Positions 1 to 15,000 of a stretch of 64,000 nt of DNA are shown here, in pieces. This DNA is from Verrucomicrobiota bacterium (GTDB taxonomy: Bacteria; Verrucomicrobiota; Verrucomicrobiia; Limisphaerales; UBA1319). The notes under the pieces are model-generated. The model worked only from the letters and a program-made list of their open reading frames with translations. It was not told the DNA's origin and did not search any database. Made by a program: the position numbers and the translations under genes. How positions within the stretch are numbered: position 1 is the first letter of the stretch; the number at the start of each line of letters is the position of its first letter. The stretch covers positions 62,001-126,000 of the forward strand of contig JAKLFB010000004.1 in assembly GCA_022711435.1 (NCBI GenBank). The letters run 5' to 3'.

Positions 1-3000
1 ACAGTCCGGCCCGTATAGGTAAGGCTCCCGGTGTACGAGCCTGCATGAAACGCGTAGTAGCCGTTCTCCTGGCCGCGGAACACGACATCCCCGGCGCCGC
101 TGATGGACTGCGAGGTGAACGATGTATCGTTGGCATTGCGCCAGAAGACCAGGCTTGTTCCGTCTGCCACGTGGAAGCTGCTCAGGCCGACAGACGTCGA
201 CGCATCGTTATTGCCGACCTGGAGCGTGCCTTGGCTGATCGTCGTCAGTCCGGTGTACACGTTGTTGCCGGTGAGCGTCAGCGTGCCCGTGCCCGTCTTG
301 ATGAGGCTTCCTGCGCCGCGGATCGTGCCGGCGTAGTTTGTGGTGGTGTTGCTGCCGCCAACAACGAGCTGCCCGGAACCCAAAGACACTTTTGTGCCGC
401 CGGCGGCGTCGGAGAGCGAGCCGATGGTCTCGACTTGGCCGTTCAAGTCCCACTCGGCGTCGCCCGCCAGTGTCAAGGCAGTGACATCGGGCAAACGCTC
501 GCCCGCCTGGAGGACGAACCGGTTCCCGCCGCCGGTTCCGGTGAAGGCGATGTTCGGTGTGTTGAACAAGGGGTCGAATCCGGCAAGGATCACAGTGTCG
601 CCGTCGTTTGCGTTGATGGTCAGCGAGTGGCTCGGGCAGGAGAACGAGGTCGCCTCGAAGGTGGGGATCGCGTCGGTGCTGCTGATTCGCCAGCTTCCTT
701 CACCCGTCACGTCCTCGACCAGCGCGTGGTCGGCGCCCGGCGGCAGATTGATCGTGAGGTCCGTGAGGGCGTTCCCCACAAGATCGACCGGCTCGAGCCC
801 TGTGTAGGTGATGGCTGGCCGGTCATCGAGTTGGATGGTTCCCTGCCCGGAGCCGGTGAATGTGTTGATCACATGTGTGAATGTGCCGTTGGCGATCGTG
901 AGCGTGTCGCTGCCGGCGCCGCCGCTGAAGTGAATGCCGCCGGGCGGCAGTGGATCCTCCCCGCTGAAGTCGATGGTCAGGCTCTGATTCTGCGCGTCGC
1001 CGATGATCGTGAGGCCTCCGAACAAGGTCGCCAAAGGCCGCTGGAACACGGTTTCCCCATCAACGACAACCCGTATCTCTGCGCCGGCAGCCCCTACCCA
1101 GACTGGGGAGCCAGACACGGATACGCTCGCGTCAATTGTCAGTGTGGTCGATGCGAGCTCGCTGGCTGCTCCCAACGCGTCATACACCCGGAGAGTCACT
1201 GGGATGGGAGTGTTCAGGTCAAAGCCGGATAGGTCCGACCAGGAGATCGTCGATGTTGGGATCCAATCGTTGAACGTGAAAGCGCCATTGCCAATGTCCC
1301 ACTCGTAGCCTACGATCCCCACTTGTTCCTCGTCGAAGAAAGGATCGTACCGCCTGCTATTGTCGGGGTCGTGCGAACCGCTGGCATCCAGGTTCAAGTC
1401 TTGCCCAAAGGCCAGGAAATACGGCCCGTCTGTCACGGCCACGGGGACAGCGTTAAGGTTTTGGCAGGCGCCTGGGTTCAACCTCCCAGCAGTGACGCGG
1501 GCCTCCATTTTGCCGTCCAGAGGCAAGGGCTCCGTCGTGCTGCCGTCCCCATCCAGATCGTCGCGGTCAGTCGCCAGCAGTGAGATATCGCCAATGCCCA
1601 CCGCCGGGCTGATCGAGGTCAGACGGAACTCCCCGTCCAAGCCTGCGATCAGGGGCTCGTCAGCATCGCCGACAAGGTTTCCGTTGACGCCATCCTGCAA
1701 CCCGGTCGCGTCTGCTGCGGCGACGCCAATCAGATTGGCTGCACTGCTGGAAGAGAAAGTGCCTATAGCATCTTCGTGGCCGAGCCAATCGTCCCAGTTT
1801 TCCGCCAGCACACTGTTGAAGAGCGTGGTGGTGGCATTGGCGTCGGAGTTAACGCCGCCGCCAGACCGATTGCGCGCGATGGTCGAGTTCTGAACCGTCA
1901 GCGTGGCTCCGGCGTTGTGCACACCAGCGTAGAGGTTGTAGGCAATAAGGCTGTTGATCATCTCCAGAGTCGCATCGGCTCCGCTCACGTGGAGGCCGCC
2001 ACCACCCCACCGGCTGGATTCGTTCCCTTGAATGACGACATTGGTCATGCGGGCGGCAATGGGCCCGGCCATTTGGATCCCGCCGCCTTGCTCGCCACCG
2101 TAGTTGCCTTCGCCTTCCTCGTGTAAACCGGAGCCGCCGCCAACGCGAACGTTCACCAGCGTTGCAGTGCCTCCGCTCACGTGCATGCCGCCGCCGTAAT
2201 CCGCCCTGTTGGACACGAAGACCGAGTCGGTGATGATCAGGTCTCCGCCGACATGCTGCAGCCCGCCTCCAGCTTCCCAGGTCCAATTGTCTTCAACCGA
2301 CACATGGTCAAGCCGCAACGTGCCTCCTGCCTGGTAGATGCCCCCGCCGCCACCGACCGCGGAATTGCCGGTGACGCGCACATTGCGGAGGGTCAGGGTT
2401 GATGATTCGGCGTGGAGACCGCCGCCCAACCAACGGTCCAACTGATCGAATGAAGAACCATCCCAGCCATACGAACGCGTGATCGTCAATGTATCCAGGC
2501 CCGCATGCTGGACGTTGTTGGCGTACACGACAGTCCAGGCGTTGTTCCACTCATTGACCCCAGCCGCGTGATCGTCGAACTGGAAGTCGCCGCTGAGTAT
2601 GGTCTCGTAGGCCAATTCGCCGGTATTCTCATCGACTGGCCTTTGGCTGGGCGACGATTCGACACCTTCAAACCCGCCGACGATGGTCACATGGGAGACC
2701 AGAAAGAACGTCGTGGACTGCGGCTCGTCGACGTCGAGAGGCCTCGACGGAACGTAGATGCCCCCGCCGCCCCATTCTGTGCCGCCGGCAACCCAGATGG
2801 TCGAAATGTCATTGTCTGAAGAGCTGTCCGCGTTCAACTCCACCGCTCGGTCCAAGGCATCCTGGAGAGAGGGATAAGCCCAGGCCCAACTGAGTCCCGC
2901 CAACGGGCCATGGGGCGCGCACATCGCCGCGTTGACAGCCAGCGTGTGGGCCGGCAGCAGCGGCGCGACCCGAATCGACACGGTGGTCGTGCCGTCTCCC

Positions 3001-6000
3001 CAGTCCGACCACTCCTTGTACGACTGCTTCATGCCGTCGGTGGCGGCATAGCCAAAGGAGTCCAGACCGACAAACCCGGCATGGGGGGTGTAAACCCACG
3101 AACCGTCGCTGTGGGCGGTCAGCGTGCCGTGCGCGGGCGAGTGCTTGATGAGCACCCCGAGCGCATCGCCGTCGCCGTCGGTATCGTTGGCGGTCAAGTC
3201 GGCCGCGGTGATGACGCGGGCCGTACTGGTCACCGTCCCGATCAGATCATCGTTTGCTATTGGTCGCGCATTGGTCGTCGGACTGAGCGTCACAGTGGCA
3301 GGCGCGGAGAAAGCCAGCCCGTCGAACGCAGCGTAAGTAAACTGCGTGCCCCACTCCTCCAGGAAGAGTCGCGGCACGTACCGGAACGTGCCGTCGTCGT
3401 TCTCGACTATGTCCCCCCACGGAGGCTGGGTCAGGATCACAACCTTCAGCAGATACTCATCGCCGTCAGCGTCGGTGTCGTTGCCCAACAACTGGTCCGG
3501 ACTAATCGACAGGAACAGGCGGCCTGTCAAATCATCGTCCGCCGCGGCCGGGGCGTTGTTGGCGAAGACGCGGATCGTGACGGTGGCGACGTTGGAGTCC
3601 AGGAGCCCGTCGTTGACCCTGTACGTGAAGGTGTCGTCGCCGAGAAAACCGGGCGTCGAGGTATAAGAGAACGAACCGTCGGCCCCCAGTCCCAGCGTTC
3701 CGTGACTCACGGAGCTGATCAGCGCAACTGTGGGATGGTCGTTGACGTTCGTGTCGTTGGCCAGCACGTTGCCGGCGAGTTCCCGCTGTTCCCGCGCGGC
3801 GTACGCATCCTCGTTGGCGACCGGTCCCACGTTGGTGACCACCAGGTCGAACAGCTTCCGCGTCTGGAACCCAGCAGTGTCCGTGGCGGTGAACGCGATG
3901 GTCTGCAAGAGCGGGCCGGCGACGAAGTAATTCCAGGTGTATGGGCCACTGCCAACCAGGCTGCCGTGATCGCTGGTCAGCGTTGCGAGATCAGGGGTGA
4001 TCCCGTCGCGGACGGATACGGGCTCAGCGAGGTTCGTTCCTTCCGCGCGCGTCATGCTGCCACCCCCAGCCGCCGTCGGCACGGCATAGATCGGCTTGAT
4101 GCCGTTGACAGTGACTGCGTGCGACGATCCGATGGCCTGCCCGAGCACGACCAGGTCGGCGGTCTCCACTCCGAGCAACTGCACGGATACCGTGATGGCC
4201 TGCAGGGAATGGACCGTAATGCTATCGGCCATGCCCGCTGCGGGCGTGATCTGGATCGTGCCGGTGCCCAGATAGCTCACCCCGCCGAACCAGCGGCTGG
4301 TGACGAAGCCGCGACGGACGGCTGGGTCGCCGTTCCAGGACACCTCCATGTCGTCGGGACCGTCGTGGACGCCCGCCGCGTGGATTTCGAGGAGGGAATT
4401 GCCCCCGGAAAGCACCAGTTGCCCGTGGATGGCCGAGAGCGGAACGTTGAGGTCCGTGCCGACATGGAAATGTTTGAACGCGCCACCCTCGCGTTGCACC
4501 AGCAGCTTCTGCGTGCTTGGGCCCGTAGCATCGATGAACACGTCGGTGCCGTCCGTCGATGTGTATGTATTCCCCATGAAGAAATTGACGAGCTCGGCGT
4601 CGTACCAGAGCCCCACTTGCATATTCTGCGCCTCATTGTCTGGACTCTCCAGGATGAAGTGGGCCAGCTCATCGCCGTTGGGGGTTGTGGACTTGTGGAG
4701 CCGGGCGAGCACATTGCCCGGGACCGTGTGGTTCATCGGCAGGCTGTCGTAACCCTCGCCGCCATAGAAGCAGACGGCGCCTTCGATCCAACCCAGCAGG
4801 CGTTGTGTGCTATCCCATGGGGCCACAATCCCCGGCACCAGCGTGTCATCACCGCTGTCACCGTAGAAGTTGAAGAGAGCGCCCGACGGCGATCGGTACA
4901 AGTAGGCGGTGTCGTTCCCGTCCCCGCCCCAGAACTCAACGGTGCCCGACGGAAACACACTTTGGGTCCCATCGCCCATCTTGAGCGTGTCGTTGCCTGG
5001 ACCGCCAAGGACTTGAACGGTCTTTCCGGCTTCCAGATAGAGGGCATTGATCTGGTCATTGCCGCTGCCCGTGTCGATGCGCAGGTCCCAACCGGGGAAC
5101 GTCATGTTGACAGTATCCGCCCCGGAGCCCAGCCATGCATTGATCTGTTCCACATAACCCAGATCGACGGAGAGCCCCGCCGGGATCAACCCGCTGAGCG
5201 TGCTCCCGGAAAACGTCACCGAGCGCGAGCCGGCGTTGTCGGCATCGTGAAAAGCGACGGTGTCGCGTCCGTCCTGGCCGAAGATGATCACGTCTGACCA
5301 GATGGCTGAGAGCCGCGATAGAGTGCCTTCTCGGCCCAGCTCGAGCAGGTCGTCGCCGCCGCCCAGGTAGAATTGGACCTCCGCTGCGTAGGCATCGAGC
5401 GATCCGACCGCCAGTTCGTCAGAGGCGTCGCCAAGGTAAACATCCATGCCATCGAAGCCTGTGTAGGTCATCGTCGCCTGAATGGCGCCCGACGCGTCGT
5501 AGGTTTGGAACTGCGAATTGGTCAGGCTCGCCCGCAACGGATCGGCCGACGCGCGGTCGTCGATGCGGAGCCAGTCGTTGTATTCGGGATCGATCAGGGC
5601 GATGGCGCCGTGAATGTCGTTTAGTGCGGTGTGCGGCAATGTCGCAGCCTGGGCTTCGATGTAGAATTCGCTGTCTCCGTACACGCGCACTGAGAGCGTC
5701 TTGCACTCAGGGGCGGTTGCCTGGAGGCGCAACACATTGCTTGTGCCGCCCAAGACGACCGTGCCGTGTTCAGCGGCCCAGTAAAGCCCGGCTGCCGTCG
5801 GTCCCCAACTGGCCCATGCCATGGCCTCGCCGCCACCTGTCGGTATGGCTTTGGTGAGCATGGAAACGCCGCTACCCGACCCTCCTGAGGCCCCATCGAT
5901 GTCGAACTGGTCCTCGCCGGCGCCACCTTCGAAGATCACCGGGCCGTCCAGGTAATCCAACCGAGCTGTTTCTCCCACGGTCCGACCCAAGCTCAGTTCG

Positions 6001-9000
6001 TCGTCGCCAGCCCCGCCGTCAAACAGAACTGAAGCGGTGGATTGCAATTGATAGATAGCCGCCCGGTCGTTACCCGGCCCGCCGTAGAAGCTCAGATCGC
6101 CGGCGACCGTGTGGTATTGAGCGGTCCACCCCACTTGGAGGACGTCGGCGCCTTCCCCGCCGTCGAACAGGGCCTGGCCTCCGCCCATGTAGTCCACATA
6201 CAGAAAGTCCACATCTTCCTCGCCATAGGCTTCGAGCGACCCGCCATCGTCGAGGTCGTAGATGGTGATCTCCTCGTTGCCCGGACCGCCATCGAAGCGG
6301 ATGGTGGCCCTAATCGTGTCGTGACCGCCGGAGGCGTCGCCGAGGTTAAGTTTGTCGCCGCCGGCTCCCGCGTGGATCACCAACGGCCACTCCGGCCCGG
6401 CCGTCATGCTGGCGATGTTGAAGGTATCGATGCTCGCCCCGGATTCGATCGTGACTGGTCGGCCCATTTCCCAGACGGTGACCGTATTTCCGCAGTCATT
6501 CAGCCAGGCGTCCAGGGACTCGAAGTCCATCGTCGTAAGCTGAGCGATGCCCAGGTTCTGAACGTTGATGTCGGTGATCAAAACCCCGCTGCGAGCTACG
6601 ATCGACTCGTGGTCGTCCAGGACCAACGCATCGCGGCCATCGCCGCCCGTGATGCCCAGCGTGAAGCCCGCCAGACGGCCCATGTCCGAACTCCAGAAAC
6701 CGTCACCGGCGCCGACAGTGAGCGTGTCGTCCCCGCCTCCCATGTTGATGATCACCTCCCAACTGGCCACTTCAGGAAGCGCGGTGACCACGAGATGCTC
6801 GTTCGCGTCACCCAGATACACCCCGAGTTGACCCAAGCGGTTGTAGGAGATCTCTTGCTCGATGCCGAGCCCGGTCAGCGTAGTCCGGCCAATGCGCCCA
6901 TCGACCACTGTGCCGGCGAGACTGCCCGAGTAAATGTTCAGAATGTCATCGACCACCGTGTCGTACTGGCAGACATCGATCAGCCCCTGAATGTCAGACA
7001 GATACGTCGTCGTGGATCCGACTCGGATCGTGTCCGCCCCTGCGCCCGTCCGGATGGTCACCTGTTCGGTGGCAGCCGCGGTACCGACCACCTCGACCGT
7101 ATCCACGTCATCACCGGTGCCGATGACAACCTCTGTGGCGCCGCCCGCCGTGATGGCGAGCTGGACGAAGTCGGCGCCCGCGTTGCTGTTGATGACGAGC
7201 TTCTCGGTGGCGAGCGCAGTGGCGGTGACGTAGTAGAAGTCTTGGCCGCTGCCGCCTTCGGCTTGCACCTGCTCGACGTCGTAGATGACACCGGTCGTGG
7301 AACTCGGCATCCCGATTCGCGCATCGGTTTCAAGAACGCCCGGCACAGTCAAAGGCGGACCATCAAATGCCCAACTTCGCGCGCCGGTCTGGGCCGCATC
7401 ATAGATCACAATGTGGTCCATGCCCTCGGCGCCGCGGAAGAAGATGTGGCCAGAAGGGCGCTCTCTGACGAACAGATAATCCGATCCTGGGCCGCCCAGG
7501 ATTGTTACATCGATCGCGGCTGTGATGTCGGACCAAACCACCGCGTCCACCTGGCCCAGATGCAGTGTGATCTCGTCCAAGCCGCCCGTGACCTCGAGAA
7601 CACCGGCCCAGGTGATGGTGGTGTTGGTCAAGCCCCAGGTCGAGGCGGCGGTATTGGCGCTGTCCAACAACTCGACCGAGTTACTCCCCGCTCCGCACTC
7701 CACAGTCAGACCTCTTGCAAACGCAGTGGCCAGAGGGATGTCGGCTGTCCCAAGCGTCAGGCGATCGTCCCCTGCGCCCAGATGCACCTCGGCGGGAATC
7801 GTGAGACTGGTGATCGTCAGGTTCTTGTCCCAGGACCCTAGCGTCAAATCGAGGGACTCGAAGCCCGTGTAGGTCAGGCCCTCGATCCCCTCGCCGACAA
7901 AGAAGTCTGGCGTCAGACGCTCATCCGGGTAACTGATGCCGGCAACATAGTTATTCTCGACGATGGTGAGGGTGTCCCAGTCGCCGTCGCTCGTGCCGCC
8001 CGTCAGATGCAGTTGGCCATGAATGGCAGACAAGAGTTGCGGTCCGCTGCCCAGGCTGAACTGGTCGCTGCCGGCGCCGCTGTCAATCCACAGGTGCTGG
8101 ACCTCGGGGCCGGTGGCGTCAATCCCGACGAGATCGCCACCACTGCCCAACTGCAGCCGGAGGGTCTCGACATCTGTGTACCACGCCCCGTGTTGCGCTC
8201 CGCCCTGGGTGACGGCCGGTCCCAGAAAGTCGAATGTGTCGGACTTGATCTGCGACACAGCGAACTGGCGTCCGTCGGTGTCCGCGCTGGCATCCAGCAG
8301 CAACAAGTCCTGTCCCGCGCCGCCGTCGAACCGGACGGCTCCCCAGATATCAACCGTCGAGCCTCCCACGCCCAGGGTCACGGTGTCGTTGCCCGCGCCG
8401 GTGTTGAGGTACAGGGCTTGGTCCGGTCCGATTATCGAAGCCACCGTCAGCAGATCATCATCCGCACCGGTGTTGAGGACGATCTCGAGGGTCGTGGCAT
8501 AATCGACTTGCGGCTGGAAGTTCGACTCCACGAATGTCCAATCCACGCCGGTCCCGGGGTCGGGATCCGACTCGGCTGTATCCAGATTCAGGAACAACCG
8601 GCCAGCCCTGATGAGGGCGGTTGGGTCCAGCACGATGTGGTCGCCGGCCGTAAACGTGGCCCACGAGGCGACGTTCACCGTTGCGCCGTCGCCAAGAACA
8701 ATGTTGTCATCATCGCGACCGGTGTCGGGCACTTCGATCCTCAAACCGCCAGCGACGCAAAAGGCGTAGGAAACGTTGAGCGGCCCTTCGACTTCGCGGA
8801 TACCGATGTCCACCTGTGCAAAAACTCTGAGGCTGCCGCCCGTCAGATCAGTCCTGATCGCTATCGCATCGCCCCGCAAGTCGATGTCGTGTGCCTTGAC
8901 GCGCTGGGCAGGGTTGCCCACAAGGTCCCCGCTGACGTGGACGGTTGCTTTGAGCGCCGCGGTAAGGTCCTGATGCAGATAGACGCCGCCGTCCCAGACA

Positions 9001-12000
9001 TCGAGCGTCACGTTGCCTCCCGCGATGATCGGTTGATAGACCTTGAGCGAGCTGTTGTTGACCGCGCTTTCACCTTGCACGGTCAGATTGAAGTCGCCAC
9101 CCGCCTGGGCTGCACCGGACATCTGCAGCGTAGTGCCGATCGCCTCCCAAGTGTTAGGAGCGATCAGTCGCGCAGCGCCGATGTAGGTCAGGTTCAAGTC
9201 GCCGCCCGCCGTCAAGTCGCCGAGGGCCAACAGTGCGCTCGATGTCGCGGGATCGGAGAATTGACCCGAGACGGCGAGCCAGGAGTTCCCACCTGCGACC
9301 GCCTGGAGCATGAAAAAGCTATGGTCGATCGACGTCACCTGAATCGGCCTTGTCTCGCTCCCTATGTTCCCACCGGCGGTCAAGTAGGTGTACCAAGCCT
9401 CGATTGCGGTGCCTGCGACGGATGTGTCTAAGATGTCGCCGGCTGTGCGGATATCAACAATTCCGTGCGGCAGAGACAGCAACCAGCTCAACCTCACGTC
9501 GCCAACGGAATCAATTGTCAGCCGGGCAACTCCGGTGGAGTCGGAGTCATTTGAAGTGAAGCTGACAGCAGGAGAGGCGATGATATACCAATCGATGGGC
9601 TCAATTCCGGAGTCGGCGATGATAAAGCTCGTGCGAAGGGCATAGGTGGACTCGTTGACGATGCTGCAACTCCCGGCCGTGCCAGTCAGAAAGCGACCCG
9701 TGCCCGTGATCGTCCCACCAACAGATACCAATATGGCCAGAGGCTGGACCCCGCCCGCGTAGGTGAATCCGTCCACCACGATCTCGTCGCCCTCGAGGTG
9801 CGCCTGGATGCCGCCGCTGGAGTCAATGTTGCCTTCGGCATCGATGTGCAGTGACAATACAGGCACATAGATGGCGTCGCCGTAGAACTCGATGGATGCG
9901 TTCCGCGTCAGGCCGCCCTCGAGCAGGTCGTAATCCACGTCCGGGAAGGCTCCGGAGGCGTGGATTTCCCCGGCATCCTGACGGTAGTACTGGGACCCGG
10001 ACACCGGATTACTGGTGATCATGAGGCTGGGTGTCACCAGCTTCGAACCGCCCGTCGTGTGAGCCGTAGTGTTCACGGCGACGTAGTCCCACGCTTTGAC
10101 CAACACGCGAGGGGCGAGGGAGCCGCAGTCGAGGAACGTAGAGGTGACCGTGTCCAAGTTGGCGGCTTGGGCGAGGACGGTCACTCCGTCCGTGCCAGTG
10201 ACCTTTGCTTTCCAGTCGATCCAGACCGTGGTAGTGACGATGTACCAAACCATCGTCCATGACGTCACGGCGGCGTCGAGGCCTTTCACGTCGCAGTCGG
10301 AGGTCGCGTGACCGCGAATTTGCTCGGCGGACGCCGTGATCGTAACGGTCTTGCCGGACACCGTTGCGCCGTCATCGACCGTAGTGTTGGTGAGCATGAT
10401 GGTCCCAACCTCGGCTTCGACGGAGGCGCCGGCGGCCACGGCGCCAAGGTCCTGGCTCACAAAAGCCGAGAGACCAATCAATGCCGTGGCGCTCAAATCG
10501 ACGTCGCCGCCAGCGTTGACCGAGCTCCAGCCGTCCAGCAGGACCTCGGTGTTCATGGTGTTGAAATCGAATTCCGCCCATGCCCCGCCAGCGCCGGCCA
10601 AGCCGCCGCCGCCGCCGGTTGCTTCCACATCGACGTCCGTGACCTCGGTCCTGGCTTGGACAGTGGCGTTCCCCTTGGCGACGAGTCGCGCGGTCAGCCC
10701 AATCGTGGCCAGCGTTTCCACATCGGCTTGAGCGGTCACCTCGACTTCGCCTTCCGCGATCATCGAGCCGACAGTGCCGTCCGCGGTTGCAAGAACGTCG
10801 TCCAGGACGGTCAACGCTTTGACCAACAGGTTGCCTCCCGAGTAAAGGCTGGCCGACTCGCCCACGGTTGCCTTTGTGGCAAGGTCGAGGCCCATGGCCA
10901 CCTTAGCGGAACCGACACCGACAATGGCCGAGTAATCACCCGTCTGAACGCCGATCGTCAGGGTCGGCCGGGATTGGGCCTCGATCGTGAGGTTGCCGCC
11001 AGCGGTCAAAATGGCACTGTCGCCAACCTGAGCCGTGACTGGCGCGGACAAGTCAAGCGCCGCCATCGAACCGCCCACCGCAACAAGGCCGCCGGTGACC
11101 TGGCCGCAAACCAACTTCGCCGAGGGCGTGGTCTCCGCCGCTATCCGCACGTGGCCGCCAGCCGTCACGCGCGCCTGGTCGCCGACCGCCGCCCGCACAG
11201 AGCCGGTCGTGGCTGGCGTTTTGGTAATCGTGGAGTTGACGCTCAGTGAGTGCTCGGACAAGACCTCTTCGATTCGGTCCGACAGATCGTCGTCAGCCAG
11301 GCCGTCGATGCCGCCGCTCAAATCGAGCAAGCCATTGATCGTTCCGCGGGCCTTGTCGGCCTCGTCATAGGCCTCGTCGCCCAATCCGCCCCCAATGCCA
11401 ACCGCCGAGATGGAGCCTCCAATGCCTGCCAGAAGACCGATGGCATAGCCTTTCGCGTAGGAGTCCACATACTGCGTCGCTTGGGCCTCCACGGTCACGT
11501 CGCCGCCGGCGTTGATCGTGACGCCCTGCCCGATCTCCGCCTTCGCCGAATTCCGAATCACCCCCACGTCGATCGATCCGCCCACGCCCGCCACGATCGA
11601 ACCGGCCACCGAGCCCGCGCGACCGGTGATCTGGGCGTGGTCGAGCGCCTGGATTGTCACGTCCTGGCCCGGGAGTGCAGTCTGATTGAGCTGGGAGACC
11701 GCGCCGTCGCCGGTCACGTACGCCTGGGTGAGCGTTTCGATGAGGTGAACGGAGCCCGCACCCACGACCGAGGCGATCCCGCCCGCCCCGGCGGTTCCGC
11801 TGCATCCGTTGATGAGCGCGTGGCTGGTGGCGAGGATCGAGGTGTCGGTGGCGACGTCGGTGATGGCATTGGACAAGCAGGCTTCGGTCGTGCCGGCAAT
11901 GGTCACGTAGTCCACGGACCCGCCCACCCCGGCCAGGAGCGAGATATTGATGGCCCCGGCCTTGGTTCCGACGTCGGCGATTCGGGTCGCCATGACGGTC

Positions 12001-15000
12001 AAGGCGCCGGTCGTTGTCAGGTTGACGTTTTTGAGGTACGCCCGCGTATTGGAGGTGATTTCGACCGCGCTCACCGCTCCGGCGGCGCCCAGCGCGTTGA
12101 CGCCCGCGCTGCCCGTCTCCGAGCGAACGATGTTCTGAGACCACGCGGACACTTCCACAGCGCCCCTGCTGGTCACGGTAGTGGGCTCAGTGGCACTGCG
12201 CCCAAGGATCGCGGCGGTTGTCTGAGCATCCACGATGGTTGTATCAATGGCGCCAACTACGCCGACAGCGGCTCCTTGGAGGACGCCGCCGAAATTCGTC
12301 ACGGTGGCGTCGTGGCTGGCACGCACGATCACCGCCGGCGCCTCGACTTCACAAAAACCCCGCGTGGAATCGCCGATCATCGCGGTGGTGACGTCGCCGA
12401 TCAGGTTGACGCCCTTGTTGACGTTGAGTCCAAATCCGCCCGTGACCCCGACCGTCGCAAAGGCGTTGTCCACGATTTCGCGACTGTCGGCAATCACGGC
12501 CACCCCATGAACGGTCTCCGTCGATTTCAGCAACCGGTCGTCCTGCCAGCCGGTTTGGTTGGCCGCTTTACTCCAGCGCGAAACCGCGAGGCCCTTCCCG
12601 ATGCCGTCGGCGGTGGCCGTCGAGCGGCGAATTTGGGCGGAGACATCGTTGGCCAGCGTATTCAGTACAATCGTACCACCCGCGCCCACGAACCCGCCGA
12701 TGGAGCCCGTGCCGCCGTCCGCATCGATATCGCCGTCCCAGCGCGCGAGGACGAGGATCGTATCCCTCGCCGAGACGGCGGAGGTGTCAACCAGGGCTTG
12801 GATCGTGTTCGAGATCGACTGGATCGCGATGGTCCCCGCAACGCCCGCGGCTATGCCACCCGATCCGCTCGCCGCCACGGCTTCGATCGTCCCGGCGCCG
12901 ACGGCCTCGATGGAGACGCTGCCGTTTGAAGCGCTGACTGAACTGCCCAGCACGCGAGCCGTCACGGTATCGCCAATCACGTTGTACGCCGCCGCCGCAC
13001 CCAGACCGCCTCCACCAATCGTCAGCGCGCCAGCAAGGGACTGAATCGTTGCCGCATCCGAGGCCCTGACAGCCGCGCTGCCGGCGGTGGCAATCGAGTT
13101 CCGCACGCGTGCTTCCGTCGTGTTCGTCACGGTATTCGCCGCCAGGGTCGCGGCGCCCGCCACGGTCGAGAAAGCGGCCCCGCCAGCGAAGCTGTAGATG
13201 GCCGAGTTCGTCTCTGCTCCGACATCGAGCCCGTTCCCGGCCGTTACTGTCGCGCCATCGATTGCGGCGATGACGCTGTTGGCAATGACATTCGCGCCAA
13301 TGATAACCGTAATGGCCACAGTGCCGGAACCCGCAATGCTCAGGGCCGCGGAACTGATGCGAGACCGATCTGCCGCACTGAGATCAATGCCCCCGGCCGC
13401 CTCTACGGACTCGCCCTTTATCGCAGCCGCAATGGTTCCTGTGATCACATTGCCGAAACCAGTGGCGCTGATGGACACGTACTGCGAAGCGCCCACGCCC
13501 ACGGTCAGCGCGATGATCCCCGAATCGGTCGCGGCATCAAGCGAAACGGACCCGGCACTCGAGGTGACTTCGGAGTCCACGATATCCGCGCGGATGGTGT
13601 TGATGATGACATTGCCCGAGAGGACACCGCTGACCACCATAGCGCCGGAGCCGGCGATGCTTGCCAGGATGGCCAGGATGTTGGTGTCCAGATCGAACGG
13701 CGAGTCTTCGACCGCGGAGTTGACCTGTTCTCGCTTGTCCTCCGGGAGAATCCACGCGGGGATGGCGCTTGGATCGATGTCGTTAGCCGAGAGGCTCACG
13801 TCGCCAACCGCCGTGACCGTGGAATCGCTGATCACGGCGGTGAGCGTATTGGTGATCACATTCCCAAGCCCCGCTACCGCCACCGCCACCGCTCCCGAGG
13901 CCGACACACCCACCGAGATGGTCCGAATGACATTGCAGGACTCGGACACCATGGTGAGGCTCGAGTCGGTGGTGAGACTGGAGTCGGTGATGGATGTCTC
14001 GGTCGTACTCGTGATGTCGTTGACGACAATCGGGACCTCGACCGCCGCCGCGCCGCTGGCCGCAACGCCCACGACAAAGGCATCAATGGTGGAAGTGTCT
14101 TTGGCTGTCAGGGACACGGCTCCTCCGGCATCCACAGTCGAGTTCGTGATGGCCGTCGAGGTGGTATGGACGATCACGTTGGCCGCGATCATCGCCTGGA
14201 CCGCTGTAACGCCCGAAGCCCCAACCCCGGTTGCGAAGGCATACACCGTCGATTTGGTCTCGGCATAGATGTCGAGCGAGGTCCCGCAGATCACGGTCGA
14301 GTCGGCGATGCCTGCCGCGACCTTGCCGGTGATCACATTGGCGCCGATGATGGCAGAAACGGACACGCCACCCGAACCGGCCACACTCACCGCAACAGAC
14401 CTGATGAAGGATTCGTTGAGGGCGGAAAGAGAAACGGAGGCGGCCGCGGTCACGGTCGAGGTCTTGTCATCGGCTGAAGCCTTGATCATGGCCTCGACCG
14501 CATTGGTGATCACATTGCCGAACAAGCTGGCGTTCACAGCCACCGCGCCCGAACCACCCACGCCGACAGTCAGCGCGATGATCCCCGAGTCGGTGGACGC
14601 GTCCAGGCCAATGGAGCCGGTGTCCGAGGTGACCGCCGAGTCCACGATGTTCGCCCTGATGGCGTTGATGATCACATTGCCCGAGGCGGTGCCGCTTACC
14701 GCTGCGGTGCCTGAGCCCGCGATACTCACCATGATCGCCAGGATATTCGCATCGAGATCGATGGGCGAATCCTCGAGCGCCATGTTGACCTCGGTCTTCT
14801 TGTCCTCCGGGAGCATCCATTCGGGGATCGCGCTCGGAGCAATATCGTTCGCGGACAGACTCACGCTGCCCTGGGCCGTGACGGTGGAGCCGGAGATCAG
14901 AGAGGTGAGCGTGTTGGTGATCACGTTCCCGAGCCCCGCCACGGTCACGGCAACAGCGCCCGAGGCGGACACGCCCACGGAGAGCGCGCGGATGACGTTG

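Noticed and set aside
2910-5297. Long plus-strand open frame (795 codons), and similar ones at 45-1232, 6042-7841, 8007-9431, 10308-12929
   Set aside because: They lie in the same codon register antisense to the giant gene; translations are Arg/Val/Gly-rich without domains. They arise because the coding strand rarely uses codons whose complements are stops.
11365-12144. Arg/His-rich minus-strand frame (259 codons)
   Set aside because: It is in a different frame from the giant gene and reads as low-complexity RRRRG-like protein.
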